Source of the DNA: an uncultured Rhodospirillaceae bacterium
GTDB taxonomy: Bacteria; Pseudomonadota; Alphaproteobacteria; Rhodospirillales; Magnetospirillaceae
Direction of reading: 5' to 3'
Assembly: GCA_937887565.1 (NCBI GenBank)
Contig: CALABS010000018.1
Coordinates: 124,001 to 188,000, forward strand
DNA length: 64,000 nucleotides
The translations under genes were made by a program, and so were the position numbers. This document shows positions 44,658 to 53,776 of the stretch, piece after piece (position 1 is the stretch's first letter; each line of letters opens with the position of its first letter). The notes beneath the pieces were generated by a model that was not told where the DNA came from, did not search any database, and saw only the letters and a program-made list of their open reading frames with translations.

Positions 44658-46565
44658 CTACTCGATCACCATGCATTCCGCTTTCATCGCTTCGGCACGC
44701 CACGCCTCGATAGTGCGCTGCCTTTCCGCCGCCGTGTAATAGCCACCGCCTGGCTTGGGAAGGTTGCCGAGGTATCGGCCGAACGCCACGTGAGCCTTGG
44801 CGTACTGGTATGCCCCGGCATAGACGCCGTCCTTCGATTCCGCCGACCGGTCGCCGATCCGGCACCGGACCCGCTTGCCGGCCAGCCCGGACTCTTGGTC
44901 CCATTGGCGACACCGGGCCAGGCCGGCACCGTCGTCGTTGGCGCCCGCCCGCAGGCATTGCTCGACCCGCGCCATGTCGATGCCGCCGCGTGAGCCCCCT
45001 CCGGAGGATGGGGCGGCCGGCCGCGGCGCGGCGGCGGCGATGACGAAGCCGAAGCCGCCCTGGGCGGTGCGGCCCTCGGAATCGGCGACCGCGATGCGGA
45101 CCCGCCCCACCGCGTCGCGGCCCTCGGCGATACCGCCGACGGTGCCGGTCAGCCCGCCGGGCGAATGACTGACGATGACCCCCGATCCCGCCTCCACCGA
45201 TACCGTCAGCGGCGCCACGAAACCGTCCGGCGGCTCGATGCGGAACGGCGCGGCATCCCCGCTGCGCACCCTTTCCGGCGCGGCGACCGACAGCGCGTAG
45301 TCGCTGACCGCGAACGCCTGGCGGGCCTCGGCCGAGGCGCCGCCGGCGGTGGTCAGGCGGGCCTCGAACACATAGTCGCCGGCGGCCAGCTTTCCGTCCG
45401 GAGCCATGCCCAGGCGCTGTTCGCCACCCTTGTTGGCGACGGTCCTGGAGGTCTCCGCGACCACCTTGCCGTCGGCCCGGCGGGCAACCAGTTCCACCGC
45501 CGCCTCCTTGATCTCGGGGCGAAGGGTGAAGTAGGCGAACATGTAGGGGATTTGATGGGATTTCAGGTTTGGCTGGGTCTCGGCGCCGTCGCGCGAGTCG
45601 CTGACGACCATCCGCCCGATCCGCACCGGCTGGCGGAACGTGAAGCGGCTGGTGGCGGTGGTCGCCACCGACTGGTCGGCGGCCAGGCTGTGGGTCAGGG
45701 CGACGGTGTACTCGTCGTCGGGCAGGCCGTTCGGCCTGAAGCGGAGCTCCGCATGCTCGCTGCCGCCGGTTTCGTAGGTCTGGATGGCTTTGGCGGCGCC
45801 GGCGACGGGCCGGTCGCCGCCGTCGTACAACTGCCAGGCCAGCACGCCGACCAGGCCCTTGCCGTCACGGCCGACAAGGGGGACGTCGGCCGCGAACACC
45901 AGCGTGTCCCCGTCACGGGCCGGTCGATCCAGCGGGGCGTCCGGCGACTCGAAACGTCCCTCGACCGCGAAGCGGGGCAATTCGGCGAGCGGCGGGGCGA
46001 CGTCGAACGGCTGGCGCGCGACGAGCGCCTCGCCCTGCGCCGGGCGATATTCGAACACCAGCGCGTAGGCGCCGGCCGGGAGGTCCTTGACCTGAATCTT
46101 GAACCGCGCCTGGAAGGCGTCGCCGCCCTCCACCAGTTCGGTCTTCTCGGCCCCCGGCACCGGCCTATCCCCCGGCCCCAGCAGGCGCCAGGCGGCGGAG
46201 CCCCCGGCGGCCCCGAACTCCGCCGTCGCGGCCAGGACGTCCCCGGTTTCCAGCGGACCGTCGATCGCGCCACCGCCGTAGTCGCCAACCGACACCGTCA
46301 CCCGCAGGCGGCTTTCGGCGTCGCGGAGCGCCGCCAGCCGGCCGGCCAGCACGGCAAGGCGCAGCTTGGCGTCCTCGACCCGGGCCCGCAGCGCGCGGAT
46401 GGTGTCGATGCGGGTGCGCGGCTGGTCGGTCGCCTCGGCCTGGCGGGCCAGCGAGGTCAACTCCGCCGCGACCTCCGCGTACTCCGCCTCCAGGGCGTCC
46501 AACTCGGTGGCGAAGGCCGCGGGCGCAGCCACCAACAGCAGCGCGATGACGAGGGCGCGGATCAT
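44658..46565 (-). CDS. Large exported protein with Ig/MG-like repeats
   Basis: A 635-residue exported protein not assigned to a family. The signal peptide ends about residue 19 (AFATELDAL). A short coiled coil (about 22-75) is followed by four or more beta-sandwich-like repeats with phrases such as GDVLAATAEF, GDTLVFAADVPL and AGDYVFEARL. The C-terminal 100 residues carry four cysteines and a WRAEAMKAECMVIE ending. The ATG at 46565 overlaps the previous stop (ATGA). Possibly a periplasmic scaffold. Confidence 0.65.
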   Translation of the reverse strand: MIRALVIALLLVAAPAAFATELDALEAEYAEVAAELTSLARQAEATDQPRTRIDTIRALRARVEDAKLRLAVLAGRLAALRDAESRLRVTVSVGDYGGGAIDGPLETGDVLAATAEFGAAGGSAAWRLLGPGDRPVPGAEKTELVEGGDAFQARFKIQVKDLPAGAYALVFEYRPAQGEALVARQPFDVAPPLAELPRFAVEGRFESPDAPLDRPARDGDTLVFAADVPLVGRDGKGLVGVLAWQLYDGGDRPVAGAAKAIQTYETGGSEHAELRFRPNGLPDDEYTVALTHSLAADQSVATTATSRFTFRQPVRIGRMVVSDSRDGAETQPNLKSHQIPYMFAYFTLRPEIKEAAVELVARRADGKVVAETSRTVANKGGEQRLGMAPDGKLAAGDYVFEARLTTAGGASAEARQAFAVSDYALSVAAPERVRSGDAAPFRIEPPDGFVAPLTVSVEAGSGVIVSHSPGGLTGTVGGIAEGRDAVGRVRIAVADSEGRTAQGGFGFVIAAAAPRPAAPSSGGGSRGGIDMARVEQCLRAGANDDGAGLARCRQWDQESGLAGKRVRCRIGDRSAESKDGVYAGAYQYAKAHVAFGRYLGNLPKPGGGYYTAAERQRTIEAWRAEAMKAECMVIE

Positions 46566-48703
46566 CGGGCGCCCCGCTTCAAGGCCTCGATCTGCGGAAG
46601 CGTATCGGCGATGCGGCGGAATGCCTGTTCCAGGGTCATGCCCATGGCCCGCAGCCCGGATTCCGCCTGGGCCGGGCTGATCTCGCCGGCATCGACCCGC
46701 CGGAACAGATCCACCGCCACGCCGACCTCGTTGGGCAGGGCGCGGGCGGCGCTCAGCCCCTCGCGGCGGACGCGCGGCAGGATCTGGTTGTCGACCTGCT
46801 TGGTCATCTGCCGCATGGCCTCGGCGCGAGCGGTCTCGCGCAGTTCCGGCGTGGCGGCGTGGGCCGCCTGCTCCAGCCATTCGGCGCCCTTGTGATACAT
46901 GGTGTCGGCGACGCTCTCGGCGGTGCCCGACGAGATCACCCGCCCCTCGCGGCCGATGACGTCGGCCAGGGTGTCGGCCCCATAGGTGCGATAGGCCTCC
47001 AGGTCGAGGTGATCCGTCACCGCGTGGTCCATGGAACGTGCGAAGGAGCGCATTTCGTCCTCGGTCGCCCGCACGCCGGGATTGAGCCCTTCGAACAGGG
47101 CGCGGTTGTAATGGGGTTCGACCAGTCCCCTCGGCACATCCAGGCGCGACCCGTCGGGCATGACCAGACGGTAGGTGATGTCCCGGTCCATGCCGATGGT
47201 GCCGCGCGCCGGCACACTGTTGGAGGCGTTGAACACCTCGATGCGGATGTCCCCGGCCCGCAGAGCGTCGCCGATCTCGCCTCCCTGCTGCCGCATGAAT
47301 TCCGACCGCAGCCGTCCCAGCGCCTGCTGGGCCTCGGCGGTGCCGCCGCCGGCCAGAGCCCGGGTCAGGTCCTCGCGGATGGCACCGATGGCGGCGGTGT
47401 CGACCAACCCGTCGCCCTGGTTCACCACCGTCGAGACCAGTTCGGTGCGGCCGTTGACCACTCGCGCGACCATCTCGCCCTCGGCGCCGGTCTGGCGGAC
47501 CGAGCCGAACAGGCGCGTCTCGATGTCCGAGACCAGCCCGCGCGCCTCGGTGTCGGCTGAGTTCTTGAGGGCGCTGACCGCCTGCTTTCGCTGACGGGCC
47601 GCCCGGTAGGCGGCCAGAACCTCGTCGTCGAGGCTCCCACCCGAGCGACGGACGGTGTCGAGCAACGCCCCGGCCTGCTCCCGCCCTTGCCGGACGGCAG
47701 CCTGCCAATGTCCGGTGGCGGCTTCGGTGGCGGCAGCACGGACGGCGTCGTCCGCCTGGCGGCTCAGATCCGCGATGTCGTCGAGGTTGGTGGCGACGCC
47801 CCGCGACCGCCCGGTCAGCCCGACCAGTTCGCGCAGGCGCTCGGGCGTGGTCCGCAACTGCTGGGCCGCCCGCCGCAGGACGTCGGGCGCCATACCGTCA
47901 ACGGCACGCGCCATGCGCGTCAGCGCCGCGTCCACGGCCGGATTACCCCGCATCACGGCCGCCAGGTCGCCGACGGCGGGCAGCAGGCCGAGAACGGTGA
48001 TGGCGGCGTCCAGCTTGCCCAGTTGCTCACCCGCCAGGGTCTCGCCCCGGGCAAGCGCGATGGCGTCGAACACCTCGCCGACCACCGGGATGGGGCCGAT
48101 CAGGTCGGCCACCAGCTTCTGCTGGGCCGCGATGTCCTCGGCCTCGGCCTGAAGCGCCAGCGTGTCCGCCTCGGTCACCGACCGCGCGATGTCGCGCAGC
48201 TTCTGGAACCGGGCCGCGCGCTCTCCCGGCTCGGGCTGGACCATCGCTTCCATGAAGGCCAGCGAAATCCGCTTGTAGAGCGCCACCCGGTGCTCCTCGC
48301 GCTTGCCGACGTCGTCGCCGCCCGTCGCCAGGTCCGCCCTCAGAATGGCGTGCTGGAGGGCGGTCAGGAAGCGCCGAAGCCTCGCCTCATCCAAGCCGCG
48401 GGCGTAGGCGATGCCGAACGCCTGCTCCATGCGGGCGTGGAAGGCGCCGCCGTCGATGCCATCGAGGTCCGCCCGCCACCGGGCGATGTCGGACTTCAGG
48501 GCCTCGCCGTCGCGAATGACCAGAAGCTTGGCGTTTTCGTCCAGCGCAACGAGGATCTGATCGGCCAGGATTCCGAGCTCGCGCCCTTTCTGCCCGAGGG
48601 TATGGATGCGCTGCGCCGAGGTCTCCGCCGCCGACGCGGACACCGCCGCCACCATCATGGCGAGGCCGGCGCACGCGGTACGGAAGGTCATCGGAAAGCC
48701 CAC
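46562..48703 (-). CDS. Large exported protein with a pretoxin-like hydrophobic segment
   Basis: A 713-residue exported protein. The start is GTG at 48703 (GGAGG just upstream), giving a signal peptide to about residue 26. The N-terminal third is helical. Residues 200-253 (LIGPIPVVGEVFDAIALARG, then LGLLPAVGDLAAVMRG) resemble the PT-TG pretoxin linker domain of polymorphic toxins. The C-terminal third (about 500-640) has the conserved-looking DRDITYRL (506-513) and DHLDLEAYRTYG. No known toxin fold is confirmed. No clear immunity gene is adjacent, though the small exported protein at 48800-49222 is a positional candidate. Confidence 0.6.
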   Translation of the reverse strand: MGFPMTFRTACAGLAMMVAAVSASAAETSAQRIHTLGQKGRELGILADQILVALDENAKLLVIRDGEALKSDIARWRADLDGIDGGAFHARMEQAFGIAYARGLDEARLRRFLTALQHAILRADLATGGDDVGKREEHRVALYKRISLAFMEAMVQPEPGERAARFQKLRDIARSVTEADTLALQAEAEDIAAQQKLVADLIGPIPVVGEVFDAIALARGETLAGEQLGKLDAAITVLGLLPAVGDLAAVMRGNPAVDAALTRMARAVDGMAPDVLRRAAQQLRTTPERLRELVGLTGRSRGVATNLDDIADLSRQADDAVRAAATEAATGHWQAAVRQGREQAGALLDTVRRSGGSLDDEVLAAYRAARQRKQAVSALKNSADTEARGLVSDIETRLFGSVRQTGAEGEMVARVVNGRTELVSTVVNQGDGLVDTAAIGAIREDLTRALAGGGTAEAQQALGRLRSEFMRQQGGEIGDALRAGDIRIEVFNASNSVPARGTIGMDRDITYRLVMPDGSRLDVPRGLVEPHYNRALFEGLNPGVRATEDEMRSFARSMDHAVTDHLDLEAYRTYGADTLADVIGREGRVISSGTAESVADTMYHKGAEWLEQAAHAATPELRETARAEAMRQMTKQVDNQILPRVRREGLSAARALPNEVGVAVDLFRRVDAGEISPAQAESGLRAMGMTLEQAFRRIADTLPQIEALKRGAR

Positions 48704-48799
48704 GTACCCTCCCCATTCATCCGCGTTCGCAGCATGAACCTCCCTAAACCAAAGAGGTATACGTATTTGTACGAGCGAAACCGTCGCGATCCGCCGAAC

Positions 48800-49222
48800 C
48801 TAGCGGCACTGGACGTGCAGGGTCGCCACCTCGGGATTGGCGCGGGCCCGTCCGAGCACCATTTCCTGGCGGCTGTCGCCGGCCCCGTCCCGGGAAAAAA
48901 CCGACAGCAGGTTGGGCGTCACCAGTTCCAGAATCCACTCGGTGCCTCCCTCGTGGAACACCGCCCGCAGGCGGTTCACGCCGGCCGGCTGCCAGAACAC
49001 GGGCAGGCAATTGCCGTGGACCCGTCCGAAATCGCCGACGAACTCCTCGCACCAGCGGTCGCGGGACAGCGCCACCCATCGATCGGCCTCCCGGGTGCCC
49101 GGAACCGCGCAGGCCTCGGCCCACAGGCTGCCGGCCAGAAGGTCGAGCAGGTCGGCCCGGGCCGGGACAGCCCAGGCAGGCATCAGACCTAACATCACGC
49201 CAAGCATGGTGACGCGCCTCAT
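48800..49222 (-). CDS. Small exported unrecognised protein
   Basis: A 140-residue exported protein of unknown function with a signal peptide (to about 23, ending ARA) and four cysteines in the mature part (CAVPG, RDRWCEEF, HGNCLPVF, HVQCR), likely in disulfides. It starts at the ATG at 49222, 14 bp after the TPR-like protein, and is separated from the next large gene by 96 bp, enough for a second promoter. Confidence 0.55.
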   Translation of the reverse strand: MRRVTMLGVMLGLMPAWAVPARADLLDLLAGSLWAEACAVPGTREADRWVALSRDRWCEEFVGDFGRVHGNCLPVFWQPAGVNRLRAVFHEGGTEWILELVTPNLLSVFSRDGAGDSRQEMVLGRARANPEVATLHVQCR

Positions 49223-49236
49223 CTTCGCCCCTCCCT

Positions 49237-50391
49237 TCAGCGCGTATCGATCCAGACGACCTTCGGGTCGTCCTGGCCGGCCAGCACCACCCGCCCTTGG
49301 GCCAGATCCAGACGGTCTCCCGACACGGCCAGGGCTCCGAGACCTTCGGCCAGGACCCGCGATCGCAGATGGGGCGACAAGATGGCGGCCCTCGCCCCGC
49401 CCAACGCACCCATGCTCCCGACCTCCACGGCCTTGCCGGACGGCAGGACGACCGTGAGAGGATACCCGACCACCCGATCCAGCAGGCGGAGATCGCCGTC
49501 GCGGAACGCCGCCCTGACCCGCCGAACCGCCTCCACCGCCTCGTCGGACCTCATGTCGCCGGCGACGATGGCCGCCCGCAGCCCGTCCGGGACCGGCGTC
49601 GCGGTGAAATGGCCCAGACCGGGCGGACGGGCCGGATGGCCCAGGTAACCGCGCAAGCCCTTGGCCAGCAGCAGGAGGGCCTGGTGGGTGTCGTGAAGCG
49701 CCTGGAGTTCGGGCGGCGCGGTCGCCGCCACCATGGCCGCCACCAGTGCGTCCTCCTCGGCCACCGCCCCTTGGGCGCGGTCGGTGACGGCGTCCTCCAA
49801 CCGGAATTGAGCCGCCCAGGTCCGCTCCTCGACCTCGCCAAGGATATCCTGGTCCGAAAGCCCGGCGGGCTCGGCGATGTCCCCGGGAAGGTGCGCGAGG
49901 AGTTCGGCGATCGACCGGGATTGGGGGAGATCGTCGGGCGCGAATCCGGGCCTGACGGGAAACACTCGACCGCGCACGGCGACATCGATCGGCAGCGACA
50001 GTTCGGCGGCGGCGGCCGACTGCTTCCGCGCCGTCGACAGCGACGCCAGGGCGGCCTCGAACTGCCCCGCCGCCATCATCATGCGCGCGTGCAGCAGTAG
50101 GATCGACCGTTCCCGCGGCATCAGGTGGAGCGCCCAGTCGGCGTAGTCGGCGGCGTCCTCGTGCCGGCCTTGCCGCGACAGGCATCGGGATTGCCGCGCC
50201 CGTGCCCGGCCCGCCAAGACTTCGGTGACGTCCTCGCATTCCAGCGCGTGCTCGTAGACGTCCCACGCCTCGGCGCAAGGCAACCCGTCGGCGCGCGCGA
50301 TCGCGGCCCGCGCCGCGATGGCGCACCCCTCGTCCGCCCGTGCCCCGCCCGCCGCCGCCGCCAGGCCGATAGCGAGGACGAGGACGCGCAT
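49237..50391 (-). CDS. Exported TPR-like protein
   Basis: A 384-residue exported protein. A signal peptide (to about 19, ARA/DEG) is followed by helical repeats that look TPR-like (AEAWDVYEHALECEDVTEVLAGRARAR...EDAADYADWALHLMPRERSILLLHARMMMAAG), then a 200-residue C-terminal part of no recognised fold. It is the second gene of the exported cluster, with 14-bp gaps on both sides. Probably a protein-interaction scaffold (inference). Confidence 0.6.
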   Translation of the reverse strand: MRVLVLAIGLAAAAGGARADEGCAIAARAAIARADGLPCAEAWDVYEHALECEDVTEVLAGRARARQSRCLSRQGRHEDAADYADWALHLMPRERSILLLHARMMMAAGQFEAALASLSTARKQSAAAAELSLPIDVAVRGRVFPVRPGFAPDDLPQSRSIAELLAHLPGDIAEPAGLSDQDILGEVEERTWAAQFRLEDAVTDRAQGAVAEEDALVAAMVAATAPPELQALHDTHQALLLLAKGLRGYLGHPARPPGLGHFTATPVPDGLRAAIVAGDMRSDEAVEAVRRVRAAFRDGDLRLLDRVVGYPLTVVLPSGKAVEVGSMGALGGARAAILSPHLRSRVLAEGLGALAVSGDRLDLAQGRVVLAGQDDPKVVWIDTR

Positions 50392-50405
50392 GGCGGCGCC
50401 CTCCC

Positions 50406-50876
50406 TCACCAGCAGGTCAGGCCGGGTTTGTCCTCGGGACAAACCGGCTCGGCGGTCGGCGCGGTGATGATGGAGTATTGCCAGCGCGCCACCGACAGGC
50501 CCGGCGGAACATCGCCGTTCAGATAGGCCTCGATGAACCGGGCGTTCTTCAGGGACTCGACGCCTTGCCACAACGTGCCCCCCACCCCTGGGTCATCCCC
50601 GGGCGCCAGGCAATCGACGCCGAAGGACACCGGCGCCCCGGGGCTCAGCACCCCGCCCCGGCTGCGGAATACGGTCACCACCCGCCCTTGGACGCGGCAG
50701 ACGCCCGGAGTCTCGCGCGGCGGCGTCATCCGCGACACAGAAACCTGGACGTGGTGGGCGGCGTCCACGCGGGCCTGCGCATAGAGCTGGGGGGGCAGGA
50801 CACCCATCGCCGGGGCCGTGGTCCAGACGAGGATCGCGGCGACCACGGCCGCGCCGGCGGAGATTCTGGACGGCAT
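50406..50876 (-). CDS. Exported unrecognised protein, first gene of the cluster
   Basis: A 156-residue exported protein with a signal peptide (to about 24, APAMG). Mature-part cysteines at about 60, 89, 146 and 155 (ending GLTCW) suggest disulfides. No family recognised. It begins the six-gene exported series and is divergent from the DUF4424-type gene across 112 bp. Confidence 0.55.
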   Translation of the reverse strand: MPSRISAGAAVVAAILVWTTAPAMGVLPPQLYAQARVDAAHHVQVSVSRMTPPRETPGVCRVQGRVVTVFRSRGGVLSPGAPVSFGVDCLAPGDDPGVGGTLWQGVESLKNARFIEAYLNGDVPPGLSVARWQYSIITAPTAEPVCPEDKPGLTCW

Positions 50877-50988
50877 CGTCCCTCCATCGGGGCATTGGCC
50901 CCACTCCCGACAGGTGTACTATTGGTCGCCACGGGCCGCCAGCACATCTTGGCGGCGCCGGAGACCTGAACCGCGATCGAGGTGGGCG

Positions 50989-51954
50989 ATGGGATTGCCG
51001 TCTGTCGCGGCGGCCATGAAAGGCGCGGGGACCGTCGCCGTCCTCTTCCTCATGGCCGCCACCCCGCTGAGAGCCGACGACTCGCTGGCCGCGCTCGGGG
51101 CCGGCGGGCTGCGGTTGCTGACCTCCGAGGACGTGGCCATGGAGCACCAGGATCTCGTCCTGTCGCCCGACCTTGTGAGCGTGGCGTTCACCTTCCGCAA
51201 CCGGTCGCCGACCCCTGTCGAGAGCCTGGTCGCATTCGTCCTGCCCGACCTGACTCCCGAGGATTACCGCCGCCGCTTCCCGGACGCGCCACCGCGCGGC
51301 GACAACTTCCTGTCCTTCGAGGGAGAGGTTGACGGACGGGCGATCGTCCCGCAATGGGAAATCCGCGCCATCGCGTCGGATGGGGCCGACATCACCGACC
51401 GGTTGGCCGCGGCGGGAGCCGGCCCCAGCTACTTCGCGCTGGACCGCCAGTCCGACACCCGGGAGCGGCTGCGCCGGGCCGGCTTCGTCGACGAGGACGG
51501 CATCCCGGTCTGGACCATGCGCACCCGGCTGTATTGGCGGCAAGCATTTCCCGTCTCGCGGCCGGTGGTGGTCGAGCACCGGTACCGGCCATTGGTCGGC
51601 GAAATGGCGCTGTTCGTGCCGATGCTCGAGGACAGCCCCGTCGGGCACGGTCTTGCTACGGACTACTGCATGAGCGCCGCCGACAAGGCGGCGGCGCTCG
51701 CCATGGACACGACGGTGTCCAATGACGATCGGATGGTGGTCGTCCGCTTCATCGACTACACGTTGACCACCGGCGCCAACTGGAAGGGACCCATCGGCGA
51801 CCTCTCGGTGACCGTCGATGCCGGAGCGCCGGACCATCTTGTCGCAACCTGCTTCCCGGGACTGCGGCGGGTCACGCCGGGACGATTCGAGGCACGGGCA
51901 CGCGATGTCGAGCCGACCGAGGACATCCGCCTCATGATCATCGGCCCACGGTGA
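50989..51954 (+). CDS. Exported DUF4424-like protein
   Basis: A 321-residue exported protein. The signal peptide ends near residue 29 (LRADDS). The mature region shows the DUF4424-type pattern: an early core GGLRLLTSEDVAMEHQDLVLSP, VAFTFRNRSPTPVES, then WTMRTRLYWRQAFPVSRPVVVEHRYRPLVG. The family is of unknown function and exported. GAGG precedes the ATG at 50989 by six bases; an in-frame ATG at 51016 is an alternative. It is divergent from the exported cluster and followed by a strong hairpin. Confidence 0.75.
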   Translation: MGLPSVAAAMKGAGTVAVLFLMAATPLRADDSLAALGAGGLRLLTSEDVAMEHQDLVLSPDLVSVAFTFRNRSPTPVESLVAFVLPDLTPEDYRRRFPDAPPRGDNFLSFEGEVDGRAIVPQWEIRAIASDGADITDRLAAAGAGPSYFALDRQSDTRERLRRAGFVDEDGIPVWTMRTRLYWRQAFPVSRPVVVEHRYRPLVGEMALFVPMLEDSPVGHGLATDYCMSAADKAAALAMDTTVSNDDRMVVVRFIDYTLTTGANWKGPIGDLSVTVDAGAPDHLVATCFPGLRRVTPGRFEARARDVEPTEDIRLMIIGPR

Positions 51955-51959
51955 CCGTT

Positions 51960-51989
51960 AGCCCGCCGCCACGCTTGGTCCGGCGGGCT
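51960..51989. terminator. Bidirectional hairpin between convergent genes
   Basis: AGCCCGCCG (51960-51968) and CGGCGGGCT (51981-51989) form a perfect 9-bp GC stem with a 12-base loop, squeezed between the DUF4424-like gene stop and the DUF1579 gene stop on the other strand. It likely terminates both; no T-tract is evident. Confidence 0.55.
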
Positions 51990-52508
51990 TCACGTCCGGC
52001 GATAACGCGCCGCCATGACCGGGCGCCACTGGCCGTCCTCGCCGCGCATGCGGGAGGTCAGCGTGCGGTGGTCGGCATCCTCGATTTCGATGATGTCCTG
52101 GAAGCGAGCCGAGGACTGCCCTCCGGTCGAGACGTCCGGCCCCTCGGTATCCAGGGTCAGCGTCTTGCCATCCGGGTCGAGCAAGCCGCGATAGAGCCAC
52201 AGATGCGACATCATCGACGCCACGAACGTACCCGCGTAGCGCTCGGCCCGGGGATCGTAGCCGAGGGTCAGGATCGACGTCATCGGCTCGTCGCCGTCGG
52301 GGTTGGTGCAATGCCCCTCGCCAATCACCCACAGCCCGTCCAGGGACCGCACCGTCTCGGTACCCTGGAAGACGGCCGGTTCCTCTCCGGGCGTCATCAT
52401 GGCCTGCCCTTCGATGGCCCATGTGCCCACCAATTGCCCCAGCCAATGATGTTCCGGCCGCGGCTCCTCGGCCATGGGACACGGTGCTTGGTCGGATTGT
52501 CCGGACAT
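51990..52508 (-). CDS. DUF1579 family protein
   Basis: A 172-residue soluble protein matching DUF1579 (lipocalin-like): HHWLGQLVGTWAIEGQA near the start, then GTETVRSLDGLWVIGEGH and LTLGYDPRAERYAGTFVASMM. No enzyme activity is known for the family. The ATG is at 52508. It is convergent with the DUF4424-like gene and separated from the methyltransferase by about 110 bp. Confidence 0.8.
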   Translation of the reverse strand: MSGQSDQAPCPMAEEPRPEHHWLGQLVGTWAIEGQAMMTPGEEPAVFQGTETVRSLDGLWVIGEGHCTNPDGDEPMTSILTLGYDPRAERYAGTFVASMMSHLWLYRGLLDPDGKTLTLDTEGPDVSTGGQSSARFQDIIEIEDADHRTLTSRMRGEDGQWRPVMAARYRRT

Positions 52509-52617
52509 CCCGCTCTCTCCTCCATCTGGAACGCCGAGGGTCCGGCCTCGTCCGGCCGGACCTTCCGATGAGGCGAAATTTGGCGTCGGCGGACGGACGG
52601 CCCATCCCCCCGAAGGA

Positions 52618-53232
52618 TTACCCCCGACCGTCCCGCCGCACCGCTACCATGCGCACCACCGCCCCGCGCCCCTGGTGGAAGGCCCCCTCGTCGAGGACCA
52701 CCTCCACTTCCTCCAACTCGGCGACGGCCAAATCGGCGAAGTCCGCCCGCAGGTCGGTGGCGCGATAGAGCATGGCGGGGTCCTTCGGGCCGCCGCTGCC
52801 GAAGACCAGCTGGTCCGGCCGGAACGCCTCGAGGATCAGCACGCCGCCGGGACGCAGCGCCAGCGCCATGGCGGCGTGGACGTGGCGTCGCTCGTCGGGG
52901 CGGAAATGCAGGAACACCGACACCACGGCGTCGAAGGCGGCCACCGGCCACGTCCACTCAAGCAGGTCGGCCTCCTCGGTGGCGATGCCGACGCCGCGCG
53001 ACTCCGCCAGCCTGCGTGCCTTGGCAAGCCCGGCCGCCGAGGCGTCCACCGACAGGACATCGAGGCCTCGGCCGGCCAGCCAGACCCCGTTGCGGCCCTC
53101 GCCGTCGCCGGGCACCAACACCCTGCCCGCCGCCTTGATCCGCCCCGCATGGGCGACCAGGTGAGCGTTGGGAGCATGGCCGTAGACGTAGTCCTCGGCG
53201 GAAAACACGCTATTCCAGAAACCGGCGGCCAT
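52618..53232 (-). CDS. Class I SAM-dependent methyltransferase
   Basis: A 204-residue methyltransferase of the Methyltransf_25/TehB-like kind. Motif I appears as GRVLVPGDGEGRNGVWLA, motif II as DVLSVDASAAGLAKAR, and motif IV as FDAVVSVFLHFRP. The opening WNSVFSAEDYVYGHAPN recalls TehB-like thiopurine/tellurite methyltransferases. The substrate is unknown. The ATG at 53232 was chosen because homology starts there. Confidence 0.85.
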   Translation of the reverse strand: MAAGFWNSVFSAEDYVYGHAPNAHLVAHAGRIKAAGRVLVPGDGEGRNGVWLAGRGLDVLSVDASAAGLAKARRLAESRGVGIATEEADLLEWTWPVAAFDAVVSVFLHFRPDERRHVHAAMALALRPGGVLILEAFRPDQLVFGSGGPKDPAMLYRATDLRADFADLAVAELEEVEVVLDEGAFHQGRGAVVRMVAVRRDGRG

Positions 53233-53314
53233 GCGGCCCTCCCGTGGCGGTGAACGTGACGCGGCCGGAACCGGCGACGGTCCCGGCCACCCTAGCACGT
53301 CCGGGGCGCCGCGA

Positions 53315-53716
53315 TCACTTGAGCGTCCGCAAATAGGCCACCAGATTGGCCATGTCGGCCTCCGACATCATCTGCGGGATCATGCCCTGGCCGCGCTTGC
53401 CGTGCGTCTTTTCCAGATACTTGGCGGCGTCGGGGATGTAGTTCGGCAAGGTGGTCTCGTCCCACACCCCGCCGGCCTCGGCGCAGGCCTTCATGCCGGC
53501 CGAGTAACGCGGGAAGTCGGTGGAGCCGCATTTGCGGCCGACCACGCCGAACAGGTTGGGTCCGACTCGGTGCGGGCCGCCCTTGGTGGCGTCGTGGCAC
53601 GCCTTGCAGCGGTTGAAGACCTTTTCGCCGGCGGCGGCATCGGCGGCCTCGGCGCCTCCGCTGGCAAGGCCGGCCGCGACGGCCATGGCGACCGCCAACA
53701 TGGTAATTGCTTTCAT
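53315..53716 (-). CDS. Periplasmic class I cytochrome c
   Basis: A 133-residue c-type cytochrome. The signal peptide ends about residue 25 (GGAEA/AD), and the heme site CKACH is at 37-41, with Met112 or Met116/117 as likely sixth ligand. An extra cysteine pair, Cys63 and Cys78, could form a disulfide. It likely carries electrons in the periplasm, for example to an oxidase. A strong terminator lies between it and the peroxiredoxin gene upstream, so it has its own promoter. Confidence 0.9.
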   Translation of the reverse strand: MKAITMLAVAMAVAAGLASGGAEAADAAAGEKVFNRCKACHDATKGGPHRVGPNLFGVVGRKCGSTDFPRYSAGMKACAEAGGVWDETTLPNYIPDAAKYLEKTHGKRGQGMIPQMMSEADMANLVAYLRTLK

Positions 53717-53746
53717 CGGAACATCCTTGGGGTGGGAATGGAAGGA

Positions 53747-53772
53747 ACGGCCCCGCCTTGTGGCGGGGCCGT
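53747..53772 (-). terminator. Strong intrinsic terminator after the peroxiredoxin gene
   Basis: A perfect 11-bp stem (ACGGCCCCGCC at 53747-53757, GGCGGGGCCGT at 53762-53772) with the loop TTGT starts five bases past the peroxiredoxin stop (minus strand). It is followed by TTCCTTCC in that direction. The best terminator in the window. Confidence 0.75.
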
Positions 53773-53776
53773 CGGA

